DNA of 29,512 nt from Nitrosopumilus sp. BACL13 MAG-121220-bin23 (GTDB lineage: Archaea; Thermoproteota; Nitrososphaeria; Nitrososphaerales; Nitrosopumilaceae), in NCBI GenBank assembly GCA_001437625.1, contig LIAL01000004.1, positions 1 through 29,512 on the forward strand, given 5' to 3'. Positions 6,998 to 15,600 of this stretch are shown piece by piece. Each line of letters begins with the position of its first letter. The first letter of the stretch is position 1. The notes under the pieces are model-generated. The model made no database searches. It was not told the DNA's origin and worked only from the letters and a program-made list of their open reading frames with translations. A program made the translations under genes and the position numbers.

Positions 6998-9508
6998 CTA
7001 TACTAATGGTTTGTCCCCTTCTACAGGATCAATTAATTCCGTTTTCTCACCACTGTTGATTCTTTCTAAAATTTCCAATGCTGAATATTTATGTAAAAAT
7101 TCATTATTATTTCCACATCTGTATGAAAATGTACATCGTGGACACCCTGCTTCATTTTTGCAAGGGCATTCTTTTACAATGTGCATGCTTCTTTCAAGTG
7201 CTTTTTCAAATCTATCATACAGTGATTTACTTGCACCGCTACCTCCAATGGCTCCATCATATATGAAAATCAAGCCTGAAGTGCCTAATGATATTCCTCC
7301 TAAATCTTGAGATACTCCGCCTGTAATCATATTACTGCCCTCAATTACAACGTGTTCTGTAGCGTGATATCCGCTGGCTTCTGCATACTCCTCATCTTCA
7401 GATTCTTCCATAATTTTTAGAGGTCTTGGTGCATGAAATACAATCCCTTTTGTAATAAAATCATATTCTAGAGGTTTATCTAACATTACTTTTTCACCTT
7501 GTGTGACTTCTTGTCCTAATTCTATATTCACATACCCGTAAACTTTTTTCTCAATATGCAATTTACAAAATGCTATTTCAATTCCACCTGCATTTCTTTT
7601 TTCAAATATTGTTTCAATTGTTGGCCATTCTTCTGTTAATGATTTTGTGTAATATGGATAATCCTTTGGAATTCTTTCAATTTTGGCATAATTTTTTTCA
7701 GGATAATTCAATTCTTTTACTTTGTAACGTGAACCTGCTAGAAAATAAATTGCATCTTTATGTAATTCTTCTAATGCTATTGGTAGTGTTCTGTCACCTA
7801 CTTTTTTTCCATTTAGAAAAATATCTATTGATTTACCAATACCTCTTATACTATAATCATTTAAAATTAAATTAATTTTTTCAAAATTTGGAATAATTCT
7901 ATTGTTGGATTCTATAATATTTCCTTCAATCATATGATGTTCAATTACCTCTTGATGTTCTTTTAATTCATGTTTTGAAATTGGCTTATCGCATGCCATT
8001 GCTAGAATTTGAAATTCTTCTACAAATGGATTATTTGGATCAATGTATATTTTTTCAACATCTTCAAAATAATCATCAGGATGATTTTTGTAATATTGAG
8101 AAATAGGATCATTCCCTAATACTAAAAATGCATATCCTCTTTGACCTTTTCTTGCAGCTCTTCCTATTCTTTGAGTTAGTCTGTTAACTGGTATTGTAGA
8201 TGATATAACACAATCCACATTTCCAACATCTATACCTAATTCAAGCGTAGGAGTACATGAAATTGCTTGCAATTTGTCTTCCTTGAATTGTTTCTCTACT
8301 GACATTCTATAATTTGCCATTAGTCCTGCCCTATGCACTTTGATGTTTATTTTTTGTTTTTTTGCCTGCATTGCTAAAAGTTCTGCATTCAAATGTGAAT
8401 TACTAAAAATCATTGTTTTGTGATTTTTATCTGTTAATTTTTTTGTTAATTCCACCATTAGTTTTCTTTGTGTTCTAAGTGATGGAAATAACATGACAAA
8501 ATCTGTTTCACCTTTTTTACCTGTTCCTTTGACAAGTTGCATTTTTTCTCCAAATAATTGTTCACAAAATGCCTTTGCATCTTCCAGAGTTGCTGACGCA
8601 GCAACAAATTGTAATTTATTATTACAAATACGTTTTAGTCTTTTTATGATGTAGTGAACATTTGATCCAAAAATTCCTGAATACACATGTGCTTCATCTA
8701 CTACTAAAATTTTTGTTGAATTTAATAGAGATGAAAATTTTGTTTGATGCCATAAATGATAATGTAAAACATCAAAATTGGTAACTAAAATTTCTGGTGG
8801 TGTTTCATTAATTTCTCTTCTTTCTTCTATTTTGGTATCGCCATCAAAAACTTTAACATTGATTTTAATTTTATCTGCAAATTTCTTAATTTTTGGAAAT
8901 TGATCTCTAGCTAATGCTTTTGTTGGATATACAAAAATTGCAAATACTTTGCCTTGATTCGATTCTTTTTTTATTTTTTCAATTACCGGAATTAAAAATG
9001 CCTCTGTTTTTCCTGATGCCGTTGGCGCTTCAATTACAATGTTTTCCCCAAATACTATTTCTTGAATTGCATCTTCTTGAAATTTATAAAATTGATTTAT
9101 TTTTAATTCCTTGAGATAATCTGAAATATTTTCATCTAATCCTAATTCCTCAACTTTACATCCCATTTTAGGCTCAGAATTCTTTAAAATTTTATAATCT
9201 GAAATAAAATCCTTTTTTGAAAACAAAATTTCTTCAATAAATTTTTCTGGACTGATTTTACCAATCATTTCTTTAATTTCCTTTTCTGATCTGATGATGC
9301 CTTCATCTGCTAATCCTTCAGTTAATCCTTTTTCAGTAACTAATCCTTTATCAAATCTTTCTAGAAATTCTAGAAACACTTCATCTGGATTTTTTGAAAA
9401 TTCTAGTATGTCTTCAATACCGCATTTACTACAAGACACATGCATTTTTTTGTTGAACGTTTTTTGAATTTCAATTTTTGATTTACATTTTGGACATGAA
9501 AATTTCAA
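6998..9508 (-). CDS. DEAH-box helicase with zinc ribbon and DUF1998 domain (Hrq1/MrfA-like)
   Basis: 836 residues. N-terminal zinc ribbon: CPKC (5-8) and CSKC (26-29). Helicase core: APTASGKT (161-168, motif I), PTKALARDQ (195-203), DEAH (271-274), SAT (305-307), then the second RecA lobe with TLELGIDVG (421-429) and QRIGRAARKGQRG (446-458, motif VI). The C-terminal part is DUF1998-like and carries a Cys cluster at C781, C783, C789, C792 and C798. This order matches the Hrq1/MrfA superfamily-2 group, 3'-5' helicases linked to repair of crosslinks or mitomycin damage. The N-terminal ribbon is an addition to the core scheme. TTG start, chosen because the ribbon begins at residue 5. Divergent from the DNA methyltransferase. 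Confidence 0.9.
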   Translation of the reverse strand: MKFSCPKCKSKIEIQKTFNKKMHVSCSKCGIEDILEFSKNPDEVFLEFLERFDKGLVTEKGLTEGLADEGIIRSEKEIKEMIGKISPEKFIEEILFSKKDFISDYKILKNSEPKMGCKVEELGLDENISDYLKELKINQFYKFQEDAIQEIVFGENIVIEAPTASGKTEAFLIPVIEKIKKESNQGKVFAIFVYPTKALARDQFPKIKKFADKIKINVKVFDGDTKIEERREINETPPEILVTNFDVLHYHLWHQTKFSSLLNSTKILVVDEAHVYSGIFGSNVHYIIKRLKRICNNKLQFVAASATLEDAKAFCEQLFGEKMQLVKGTGKKGETDFVMLFPSLRTQRKLMVELTKKLTDKNHKTMIFSNSHLNAELLAMQAKKQKINIKVHRAGLMANYRMSVEKQFKEDKLQAISCTPTLELGIDVGNVDCVISSTIPVNRLTQRIGRAARKGQRGYAFLVLGNDPISQYYKNHPDDYFEDVEKIYIDPNNPFVEEFQILAMACDKPISKHELKEHQEVIEHHMIEGNIIESNNRIIPNFEKINLILNDYSIRGIGKSIDIFLNGKKVGDRTLPIALEELHKDAIYFLAGSRYKVKELNYPEKNYAKIERIPKDYPYYTKSLTEEWPTIETIFEKRNAGGIEIAFCKLHIEKKVYGYVNIELGQEVTQGEKVMLDKPLEYDFITKGIVFHAPRPLKIMEESEDEEYAEASGYHATEHVVIEGSNMITGGVSQDLGGISLGTSGLIFIYDGAIGGSGASKSLYDRFEKALERSMHIVKECPCKNEAGCPRCTFSYRCGNNNEFLHKYSALEILERINSGEKTELIDPVEGDKPLV

Positions 9509-9601
9509 GATCTAATAAATAAGAAATGTCAGGTGATTTATTGTTTAATTTTTTTCCTAACCAATGAGATTATTAACCTAGAAACAACCTTCAATTTAAA
9601 A

Positions 9602-10378
9602 ATGAAAAAAATAGAAATTAATCATATTTACAATCAAAATTGTATTGACGGAATGAAATTAATTCCTAAAAATAAAATTGATCTTGTAATTACTGATCCT
9701 CCATTTGCTATTAATTTTAAAGCAAAAAAAGCCAATTACAATCGAACTGCTTCTAATGTCTTATCTGGATACAATGAAATTAAGCCTGAGGATTACTATG
9801 ATTTTACATTCTCTTGGATGAGTGAGGTGTTTAGAATTTTAAAGGATTCTGGCAGCATGTATGTTTTTTCAGGCTGGAATAATCTTAAGGATATTTTATC
9901 TGCTTTAGATGATGTTGGATTTACAACTATTAATCATATTATTTGGAAATACCAATTTGGAGTTGTGACAAAAAAGAAATTTGTTACTTCACATTATCAT
10001 TGTCTTTATGTTTGCAAAGATGATAAAAAACGCAAATTTTTTCCTTTTTCTAGATTCAAACAAGAGGATAAAACTGAAAATGGTCGTAGTCTTCATTATC
10101 GTGATAAGGAGGATGTTTGGGATATTAAACGAGAATATTGGACTGGAGATGAAAAAACCCCTACTAAACTTCCATTAGAAATAATTAAAAAATTATTGGA
10201 ATACTCTAGTGAGAAAAAAGATATTGTGTTTGACCCTTTTCTTGGTTCAGGACAAACTGCTGTTGTAAGTAAATCTCTCAATCGTCGTTTTATTGGATTT
10301 GAAATTGTTCCTGATTATTATAAATTTGCTAAAAAGAGATTAGATAAAGATCTCTACAGAATTAAAAAAGTAAAGTAA
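9602..10378 (+). CDS. DNA (adenine-N6 or cytosine-N4) methyltransferase
   Basis: A SAM-dependent amino-methyltransferase of 258 residues. Catalytic motif IV DPPF is at 32-35 (LVITDPPFAINF) and the SAM-binding FLGSG motif I is at 213-217. Motif IV before motif I is the beta-type order. DPPF/DPPY occurs in both N6-adenine and N4-cytosine enzymes, so the base is undecided. The middle segment (about 40-180, with YNRTASNVL and KKRKFFPFSRF) should hold the target-recognition region. No restriction endonuclease is adjacent, so it looks like a solitary methylase. ATG at 9602 is preferred over an upstream extension from 9533: it begins just before the first strand and has AT-rich DNA 25-35 nt upstream. 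Confidence 0.9.
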   Translation: MKKIEINHIYNQNCIDGMKLIPKNKIDLVITDPPFAINFKAKKANYNRTASNVLSGYNEIKPEDYYDFTFSWMSEVFRILKDSGSMYVFSGWNNLKDILSALDDVGFTTINHIIWKYQFGVVTKKKFVTSHYHCLYVCKDDKKRKFFPFSRFKQEDKTENGRSLHYRDKEDVWDIKREYWTGDEKTPTKLPLEIIKKLLEYSSEKKDIVFDPFLGSGQTAVVSKSLNRRFIGFEIVPDYYKFAKKRLDKDLYRIKKVK

Positions 10379-10381
10379 TCT

Positions 10382-10726
10382 TTATTTTGTTTTAGTAGTA
10401 TCTGTTGTTTTTTGACCCATCTTTAAAGAAATTTCTTTTTGAAGTTCTTCATCTGTTTTCCCTTCTGTTTCAATTCCAGCTGATTTAGATATCATTTCTA
10501 ATTTTTCCCTTTCTGTTTCAACTGGACCTGAAATTTTTGGTATTTCATCCGTCACTTCTTTCATTTGTTGTTGAATTTCATTTTTTGCATTATTGTATTG
10601 GCTCATAACTTTTCCCATTTTTTTAGCAACTCCTGGAAGTTTACCCGTTCCTAAAACTAGCACAACTGCAGCAAATATAATTATCATCCATTCACTTCCG
10701 CCTATGTTTAATGAATGCTCTAACAT
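10382..10726 (-). CDS. tatA: TatA/TatB-like twin-arginine translocase subunit
   Basis: 114 residues with the TatA/Hcf106 layout: a short outer N-terminus (MLEHSLNIGGSEW), one membrane helix (MIIIFAAVVLVLGTG, about 14-28), a hinge and basic amphipathic helix (KLPGVAKKMGKVMSQYNNAK), then an acidic, disordered tail. The GTGKLP hinge replaces the more usual FGPKKLP but keeps the Gly-x-x-x-Leu-Pro form. TatA oligomers form the pore-like element for export of folded, often cofactor-bearing proteins. TatC is not in the window. It ends 3 bp from the methyltransferase stop (convergent). TatB or TatE naming cannot be excluded. Confidence 0.85.
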   Translation of the reverse strand: MLEHSLNIGGSEWMIIIFAAVVLVLGTGKLPGVAKKMGKVMSQYNNAKNEIQQQMKEVTDEIPKISGPVETEREKLEMISKSAGIETEGKTDEELQKEISLKMGQKTTDTTKTK

Positions 10727-10804
10727 GTTCAGTTATTTTTTGATTTAAAATTAAACGTAATGTTTCATATTGTGCCTAAATCACTTGTTATTTTAAATAA
10801 TTAT

Positions 10805-11959
10805 TTATTCACTAATTTTTAATGGCTCTAATTTCTTTCTTGAAATTATTGCCAATATTGTAATCCCTACCCCTATGATGGCAAATATGATGTATGGTGT
10901 TTCATTTCCAAATGATTGAGTTATTGGTCCTCCTATAGTTGGTCCAATTGCCCACCCTAATCCAAAAATTGTTTCATATGCTCCAATAATTTTTCCAGAT
11001 ATACCTTTTTTTGTTTTGCTTAAAATAATTTCTAAGGTTAATGGGAAAAATATGCTAAATCCAAATCCCATTAAAACTAGAGCAATCCCAAACATGATAA
11101 TTGAATCTGCAACAACTGATATTCCTAATCCTATTGAAACTGCTAGTGTTGCTGCAATCAAAGTTTGACTTGTTCTTTTTGCAAATTTTCCTGCTAATGC
11201 GAGTGAAATTACTCGTGAAATTCCAAATGCAAAATATAGATATAAAATATCTGTTGCGCTCATTCCTTTATCATTAAGAAATGCTGGAAAAATTGTTAAA
11301 ATTATTCCAAATGCTGATGTACAAAAAATTAGTAATGTAATCACTTCAGGAAATTTTCTCATATCTTTAATTGCTGAAAAAGAAAACCTCTCATGTTGCT
11401 TTTTGATCTTTTTCCTTGATGCTAGTAGTGCCGTAATTATCGCTGCAGCTAAAATGAATGCTGCAATTTGGAATAATATTCTATATGTGACCTCTATGTT
11501 TTCTAAAAATGCTGTACCTAATAATGGTCCTATCATAAACCCCATTACAAAAAACATTGTAAACCATGAGATATTTTTTACTCTATTTTTTTCTGTACTT
11601 TCGTTTGAAATAATGGCTTCACATGGTGGCCAGAAAAATGCATGAGCTATACCTGTCATTATTCTAAATCCCATTATTTCTGGAACTGACTGTGCGATGG
11701 ATAGAAGATAAATTGATGCTGAATTGATTGCTGCTCCTACTGCTAGTATGTATGCATTGTTTATTCTATCTAACAATATTCCTACAAAAAGCGGAATGAA
11801 CATGTATGGAACAAAATTTGCTAATCCGATTAAACCTAATTCTGAATATGTTGCACCGATAACGTTTTTTGCAAAAATTGGAAGTACTGGACCATGAAGG
11901 CCATATGATATGCCTATGATTAATCCTGTTAGGTTTACTAAAATTAAAACTCTATTCAT
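10805..11959 (-). CDS. Major facilitator superfamily transporter
   Basis: 384 residues with about 12 hydrophobic segments, in two six-helix halves separated by a basic cytoplasmic loop (SRKKIKKQHERFS, near 186-198). The cytoplasmic loop between helices 2 and 3 holds the MFS-like motif GILLDRINNAY (about 60-70). An acidic/polar motif IGPLLGTAFLEN is in the helix-5 region, resembling drug/H+ antiporter motif C. The substrate is not identifiable. Its ATG overlaps the stop of the upstream methyltransferase by 4 bp (ATGA), so the two are almost certainly cotranscribed. Confidence 0.9.
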   Translation of the reverse strand: MNRVLILVNLTGLIIGISYGLHGPVLPIFAKNVIGATYSELGLIGLANFVPYMFIPLFVGILLDRINNAYILAVGAAINSASIYLLSIAQSVPEIMGFRIMTGIAHAFFWPPCEAIISNESTEKNRVKNISWFTMFFVMGFMIGPLLGTAFLENIEVTYRILFQIAAFILAAAIITALLASRKKIKKQHERFSFSAIKDMRKFPEVITLLIFCTSAFGIILTIFPAFLNDKGMSATDILYLYFAFGISRVISLALAGKFAKRTSQTLIAATLAVSIGLGISVVADSIIMFGIALVLMGFGFSIFFPLTLEIILSKTKKGISGKIIGAYETIFGLGWAIGPTIGGPITQSFGNETPYIIFAIIGVGITILAIISRKKLEPLKISE

Positions 11960-12705
11960 TTGTATGCTGCAACCATTATTGCACCACCCATAAGATCTTT
12001 CTCGAATTCAACTCGTGAAAATTTTTCTAATAGTAATTCTTCTAGTTTTTTATTTTGAGGCCATCTTTGGAATGTACCGTATAATGTTCCAAATTTTAAT
12101 CCTAATCGTCCCCCTGCACTAAATGCTAGAATTGGTAAAATACATCTTAGGTAAAATGCAACTCCTGCTCTGATAAATCGTTTATCTGGTTTTCCTAAAT
12201 CTACAATTACCATTCTTCCTTCTTTTTTTAATACTCTATGAATTTCAGAAATTGCAATTCTTAAATTAATTGCATCTCTTAATGAATATCCGCACAACAC
12301 TGCATCAAATTCTTCATCTCTAAATGGAATATGTTCAAAAATACCATTTGCCATATCTGGGGTTTTTTCAAAATGCGAACCTGTATTTTTGAGCATAGGT
12401 ACTAGAGGATCATAAAGCGTGATTGAAATATCTCCCCCTGTAATCTTTAGTGCAGTTTTAGACATATTTCCAAATCCAGAACCTGCATCTAAAATTTTAT
12501 TTCCTTTGAACACCCTTCCTGAAATTCCTCGATTTCTATGCTCTACATCTTTACCTAACGATATTATTGAATTAACCTTATCATAAATTGGAATAATTTC
12601 TCGAAGTACTTCTATGACTTCACTCCAATAACTACTTCCTAAACCCAAATTTGTTTTCTCCTTGTACCTAATTGAATATTTTTCAAATCTAAAATTTTTA
12701 TTCAC
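11956..12705 (-). CDS. Class I SAM methyltransferase, UbiE/MenG-like
   Basis: About 249 residues. SAM motif I ILDAGSGFGNM is near residues 71-81, the acidic motif II is in ITLYDPLVPML, and the pre-motif IV region reads IPFRDEEFDAVLCGYSLRD, which strongly resembles UbiE/MenG quinone methyltransferases. Thaumarchaea make menaquinones, so C-methylation of demethylmenaquinone is plausible; the sequence alone does not prove it. Two starts are possible. GTG at 12705 overlaps the psmA stop by 8 bp (GTGAATAA). ATG at 12750 would overlap by 53 bp. I prefer the GTG because translational coupling with short overlaps is common here (the MFS gene follows with ATGA). Confidence 0.8.
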   Translation of the reverse strand: MNKNFRFEKYSIRYKEKTNLGLGSSYWSEVIEVLREIIPIYDKVNSIISLGKDVEHRNRGISGRVFKGNKILDAGSGFGNMSKTALKITGGDISITLYDPLVPMLKNTGSHFEKTPDMANGIFEHIPFRDEEFDAVLCGYSLRDAINLRIAISEIHRVLKKEGRMVIVDLGKPDKRFIRAGVAFYLRCILPILAFSAGGRLGLKFGTLYGTFQRWPQNKKLEELLLEKFSRVEFEKDLMGGAIMVAAYK

Positions 12706-13423
12706 TTGTAAATTTTGATACGTTTTTAGAATAGTTTTGTAAATCTTCATCTAAAACTTTTTCAAATACTTTTGACTCTGATGTAACTTTAGCCATTTTT
12801 ACATTTTTAATTTCATCTTTTACTTCTGCTTTGATGTTGATTGATGCAATAGCTAATGCTGCTGCATCTTCTAAACTCATATCTGGATTATAATTTTTTT
12901 CTAAAAATGAATTAACTTCATCAGCACCTGCACCTATTGCAACTGCTGTAAATTGTACATATGTTCCACTAGGATCTACTACGTACACTGATTCACCTTT
13001 TTGATCAATTCCTGCAATAATCATAGAAACACCGTTTGGACGTACTCCTCCATATTGTGTGAATTGATGAGCTGTATCTGCTAAATATTTTGCAACTGTT
13101 GCAATTTCTACTGATTCGTCATATGTCATTCTGTTACCTTGTGAAAATGCTCTTGCACTATCTACTTGAACACGTGCATCTGGGATGTACCCTGCTGCTG
13201 CAACGCCAATATGATAATCTACTTGAAAAATTTTCTGTGTAATATTTTTTGTTTGTAATGTTCTTGCTTTTTCCTCAACTGCCATAATGACTCCTTGTTT
13301 AGTACTAATTCCAATTGCTAATGTTCCTCTTTTTACCGTCTCAATAGCATATTCTACTTGATATATTCTGCCGTCTGGAGAATACATTGTAGGTGTCATA
13401 TCGTAACCTCGTGATGCCATCAT
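12698..13423 (-). CDS. psmA: Proteasome alpha subunit
   Basis: 241 residues. It carries the alpha-subunit signature near the N-terminus: RGYDMTPTMYSPDGRIYQ (5-22) followed by VEYA. This gate-forming H0 helix is absent from beta subunits. Alpha subunits form the outer heptameric rings of the 20S core and lack the catalytic N-terminal Thr. The rest (GTLAIGISTKQGVIMAVEEK, VDYHIGVAAAGYIPDARV) is the standard Ntn-fold. The beta subunit and PAN ATPase are not here. A TATA-like box (CCTTAAATTG on this strand) sits about 28 nt before the ATG. The gene heads the operon with the UbiE-like methyltransferase and MFS transporter. Confidence 0.97.
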   Translation of the reverse strand: MMASRGYDMTPTMYSPDGRIYQVEYAIETVKRGTLAIGISTKQGVIMAVEEKARTLQTKNITQKIFQVDYHIGVAAAGYIPDARVQVDSARAFSQGNRMTYDESVEIATVAKYLADTAHQFTQYGGVRPNGVSMIIAGIDQKGESVYVVDPSGTYVQFTAVAIGAGADEVNSFLEKNYNPDMSLEDAAALAIASINIKAEVKDEIKNVKMAKVTSESKVFEKVLDEDLQNYSKNVSKFTSE

Positions 13424-13446
13424 GATAACACAACTTTATTCTCAGT

Positions 13447-13456
13447 CAATTTAAGG
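13447..13456 (-). promoter_or_regulatory. TATA-like box for psmA
   Basis: The minus-strand sequence is CCTTAAATTG, centred about 28 nt before the ATG at 13423. This predicts a leaderless or nearly leaderless mRNA. It shares the 130-bp divergent region with the glutamate dehydrogenase promoter. Confidence 0.5.
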
Positions 13457-13529
13457 GTAATTGTCTCTAGTTTATTGCAATATTTTTTTTAAAAAATTTA
13501 AAATTTAGATACTAATTTTTGAACCAAAC

Positions 13530-13538
13530 TTATATAAT
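13530..13538 (+). promoter_or_regulatory. TATA-like box for glutamate dehydrogenase
   Basis: TTATATAAT, the best TATA match in the window. Its centre (about 13534) is 29-32 nt before the ATG codons at 13563 and 13566 but only 20 nt before the ATG at 13554. It therefore supports the later start. Confidence 0.6.
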
Positions 13539-13562
13539 CTGAATACCGTTATTATGGTAATT

Positions 13563-14837
13563 ATGATGAAGTCCGATCCATTTGCAAATGCAACTAAACA
13601 AGTCAATGATGCTTGTGATGTTCTTGGTATTGCTGATGAGGGAATTCGTGAATACCTTGCAATGCCAAATAAGATGTTAAGAGTTAAAATTCCTGTTAAA
13701 ATGGATAATGGAAAAATTAGAATATTTACTGGTTTTAGAAGTCAACACAATAACGATAGAGGTCCATACAAAGGAGGTATCCGTTACTTTAACCCTGAAG
13801 GTGGTGTTGAATATATGGAAAGAGAAGTTATGGCACTTTCTTCATGGATGACATGGAAATGTGCAATTGTTGATGTTCCTTTTGGTGGTGGAAAAGGTGC
13901 AATCTATGTTAATCCAAAAACTGAAAAACTCAGTGATGATGAAATGGAGAGACTAACAAGAGGATTTGCTTTTAAAATTTCTGAAATCATTGGACCTGAA
14001 AAAGATATTCCTGCCCCTGATGTTTATACCACTGGCAGAGAAATGACACAAATTATGGATACTTTTAGTAAATTAAGTGGAAACAAATATTCCCCTGGTG
14101 TGATTACTGGGAAACCTATTTCGATGGGTGGTTCTTTGGCAAGAAATGTTGCAACTGGATTGGGTACTGCATACACTGTAAGAGCTGCAGCAAAAATCTT
14201 GAAAATTAATTTAAAAGGTGCAAAAGTAGTTTTACAAGGATTTGGTAATGCCTCTACATTTGCTGGTGAATATTTAGAAAAAATGGGTGCAATTGTAATT
14301 GGTGTTAGTGATTCAAAAGGTTCTATTTTAATTCCAAAAGGTGCTAAAGTTAGTAAAATTTTAGAACATAAACAAAAAACTGGCTCTGTTGTAGATTTTA
14401 CTGGCAGTAAAAAAGTTTCTACTGAAGAACTACTAACTGCAAAATGTGATATTTTAATTCCTGGAGCTTTAGAAAATCAGATTACTGCTGCAATTGCAAA
14501 AAAACTTAATTGTAAAATTATTGCTGAAGCTGCAAATGGTCCAACATTACCTGAAGCAGATCCTATCATTGAACAGAAAAAAATTCTTGTTGTCCCTGAT
14601 ATTTTAGCTAATTCTGGTGGTGTTTGTATTTCTTATTTAGAGTGGGTTCAAAATAATATGGGATATTATTGGAGCTTTGATGAAGTTGCATCTAAGATGG
14701 AGAAAAATATTACACAAGGATTCAAAGACACATATGCATTATCTAAAAAACACAAGATTGACATGCGTAAGGCTGCAATGGTTTTAGCAGTTGGACGTGT
14801 TTTAGAAGCATTTAATCAAAAAGGCATCTGGCCTTAA
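13563..14837 (+). CDS. gdhA: Glutamate dehydrogenase
   Basis: Reversible oxidative deamination of glutamate to 2-oxoglutarate and ammonia; in an ammonia oxidiser it is a major entry point for ammonia into biomass. Numbered from this start (424 residues), GPYKGGIRY holds the substrate-binding Lys near 70, catalytic K111 lies in PFGGGKGAI, and the dinucleotide-binding loop is GFGNAS (226-231). The acidic residue after the next strand is an Asp (GVSDSKG), consistent with NAD or dual use. Length fits hexameric GDHs. The frame is open back to ATG 13554 (MVIMMKS), but the TATA box position favours 13563 or 13566. Confidence 0.96.
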   Translation: MMKSDPFANATKQVNDACDVLGIADEGIREYLAMPNKMLRVKIPVKMDNGKIRIFTGFRSQHNNDRGPYKGGIRYFNPEGGVEYMEREVMALSSWMTWKCAIVDVPFGGGKGAIYVNPKTEKLSDDEMERLTRGFAFKISEIIGPEKDIPAPDVYTTGREMTQIMDTFSKLSGNKYSPGVITGKPISMGGSLARNVATGLGTAYTVRAAAKILKINLKGAKVVLQGFGNASTFAGEYLEKMGAIVIGVSDSKGSILIPKGAKVSKILEHKQKTGSVVDFTGSKKVSTEELLTAKCDILIPGALENQITAAIAKKLNCKIIAEAANGPTLPEADPIIEQKKILVVPDILANSGGVCISYLEWVQNNMGYYWSFDEVASKMEKNITQGFKDTYALSKKHKIDMRKAAMVLAVGRVLEAFNQKGIWP

Positions 14838-14874
14838 TTCAATTCGTCTCTACAATTGATATTTAATTCACATT

Positions 14875-15558
14875 ATGTCTAATGTACTACTAATACAAAA
14901 TACCACGTCTGAAAGTTCAGGATATCTGGGTAAATTATTGACTGATGATGGATTTGATATTACTTCAGTTAATGCAAAACATGAAAAAATTCCTGAGAAA
15001 ATATTTTCACTTGTAGTAATTTTAGGTGCTCCTCAAAGTGCTAATGATGATTTACTTTATCTCAAAGAAGAACAAAAATTAATCAAAAATTATGTTCAGA
15101 ATAATATCCCTGTTTTAGGAATTTGTTTGGGGTCACAACTAATTGCAAAAACTTTTGGTGCTAAAGTATACCGAGGACCAAAAAAAGAAATTGGATTTTA
15201 TCATGATCTTATGATCTCAAATAATTCTAAATTATTTCGTGGGTTCAAAAACCCCTTCTCTGTATTTCACTGGCATGGTGATACTTTTGATTTACCTGTT
15301 GGTGCTACCCGACTGGCATTATCTGAAAATTATTCAAATCAAGCATTCCAATACAAATCTGCAATTGGTCTCCAGTTTCATCTTGAAGTAAATGAACAAA
15401 TGGTAAATCTTTGGCTCGATAAAACTGAAGAAAAATTACAACAAATTCCATATATTGATCCCCTAAAAATTCGATCAGATATCCCTAAAAATATTTCTAT
15501 TGTAAAATCAAATATGGAAATTTTTTATAATAATTTTAAATCTGTATTTGGGCTTTGA
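14875..15558 (+). CDS. Class I glutamine amidotransferase (GMP synthase-like)
   Basis: 227 residues with a complete class I triad: nucleophile C84 in LGICLGSQ, and H169 and E171 in GLQFHLEVNE. HWHGDTFDLP (132-141) is typical of the 'GMP synthase-like' stand-alone amidotransferases. There is no synthetase domain and no obvious partner, so the ammonia acceptor is unknown. It could equally be a gamma-glutamyl hydrolase-like enzyme. It lies 37 bp after gdhA on the same strand and may be read through from it, since no well-placed TATA box precedes its ATG. Confidence 0.88.
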   Translation: MSNVLLIQNTTSESSGYLGKLLTDDGFDITSVNAKHEKIPEKIFSLVVILGAPQSANDDLLYLKEEQKLIKNYVQNNIPVLGICLGSQLIAKTFGAKVYRGPKKEIGFYHDLMISNNSKLFRGFKNPFSVFHWHGDTFDLPVGATRLALSENYSNQAFQYKSAIGLQFHLEVNEQMVNLWLDKTEEKLQQIPYIDPLKIRSDIPKNISIVKSNMEIFYNNFKSVFGL

Positions 15559-15564
15559 CCAAAG

Positions 15565-15573
15565 TTTAATATA
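15565..15573 (+). promoter_or_regulatory. TATA-like box for acyl-CoA synthetase
   Basis: TTTAATATA, centred about 32 nt before the ATG at 15601 and overlapping the end of the alternative start region (TTG at 15574). It favours the ATG as the start of translation. Confidence 0.45.
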
Positions 15574-15600
15574 TTGAGTTTTGATTTCATCGATCGAACA

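Noticed and set aside
9533..9601. An N-terminal extension of the DNA methyltransferase beginning at 9533
   Set aside because: The extra 23 residues are hydrophobic and AT-driven, and the ATG at 9602 starts right before the first conserved strand.
6998..10378. A DISARM-like defence island
   Set aside because: Only a single helicase-DUF1998 fusion and one methylase are present; there is no separate DrmB, no phospholipase D and no other defence gene. Retained only as a low-interest observation.
12698..12750. A 53-bp overlap of the UbiE-like methyltransferase (ATG 12750) with psmA
   Set aside because: A GTG at 12705 gives an 8-bp overlap, in line with the short overlaps elsewhere in the operons.
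14875..15558. The class I glutamine amidotransferase as a deamidase for the Gln-ended LysW
   Set aside because: It is 9 kb away on the other strand and has ordinary small-molecule amidotransferase motifs; nothing in sequence links it to a protein substrate.
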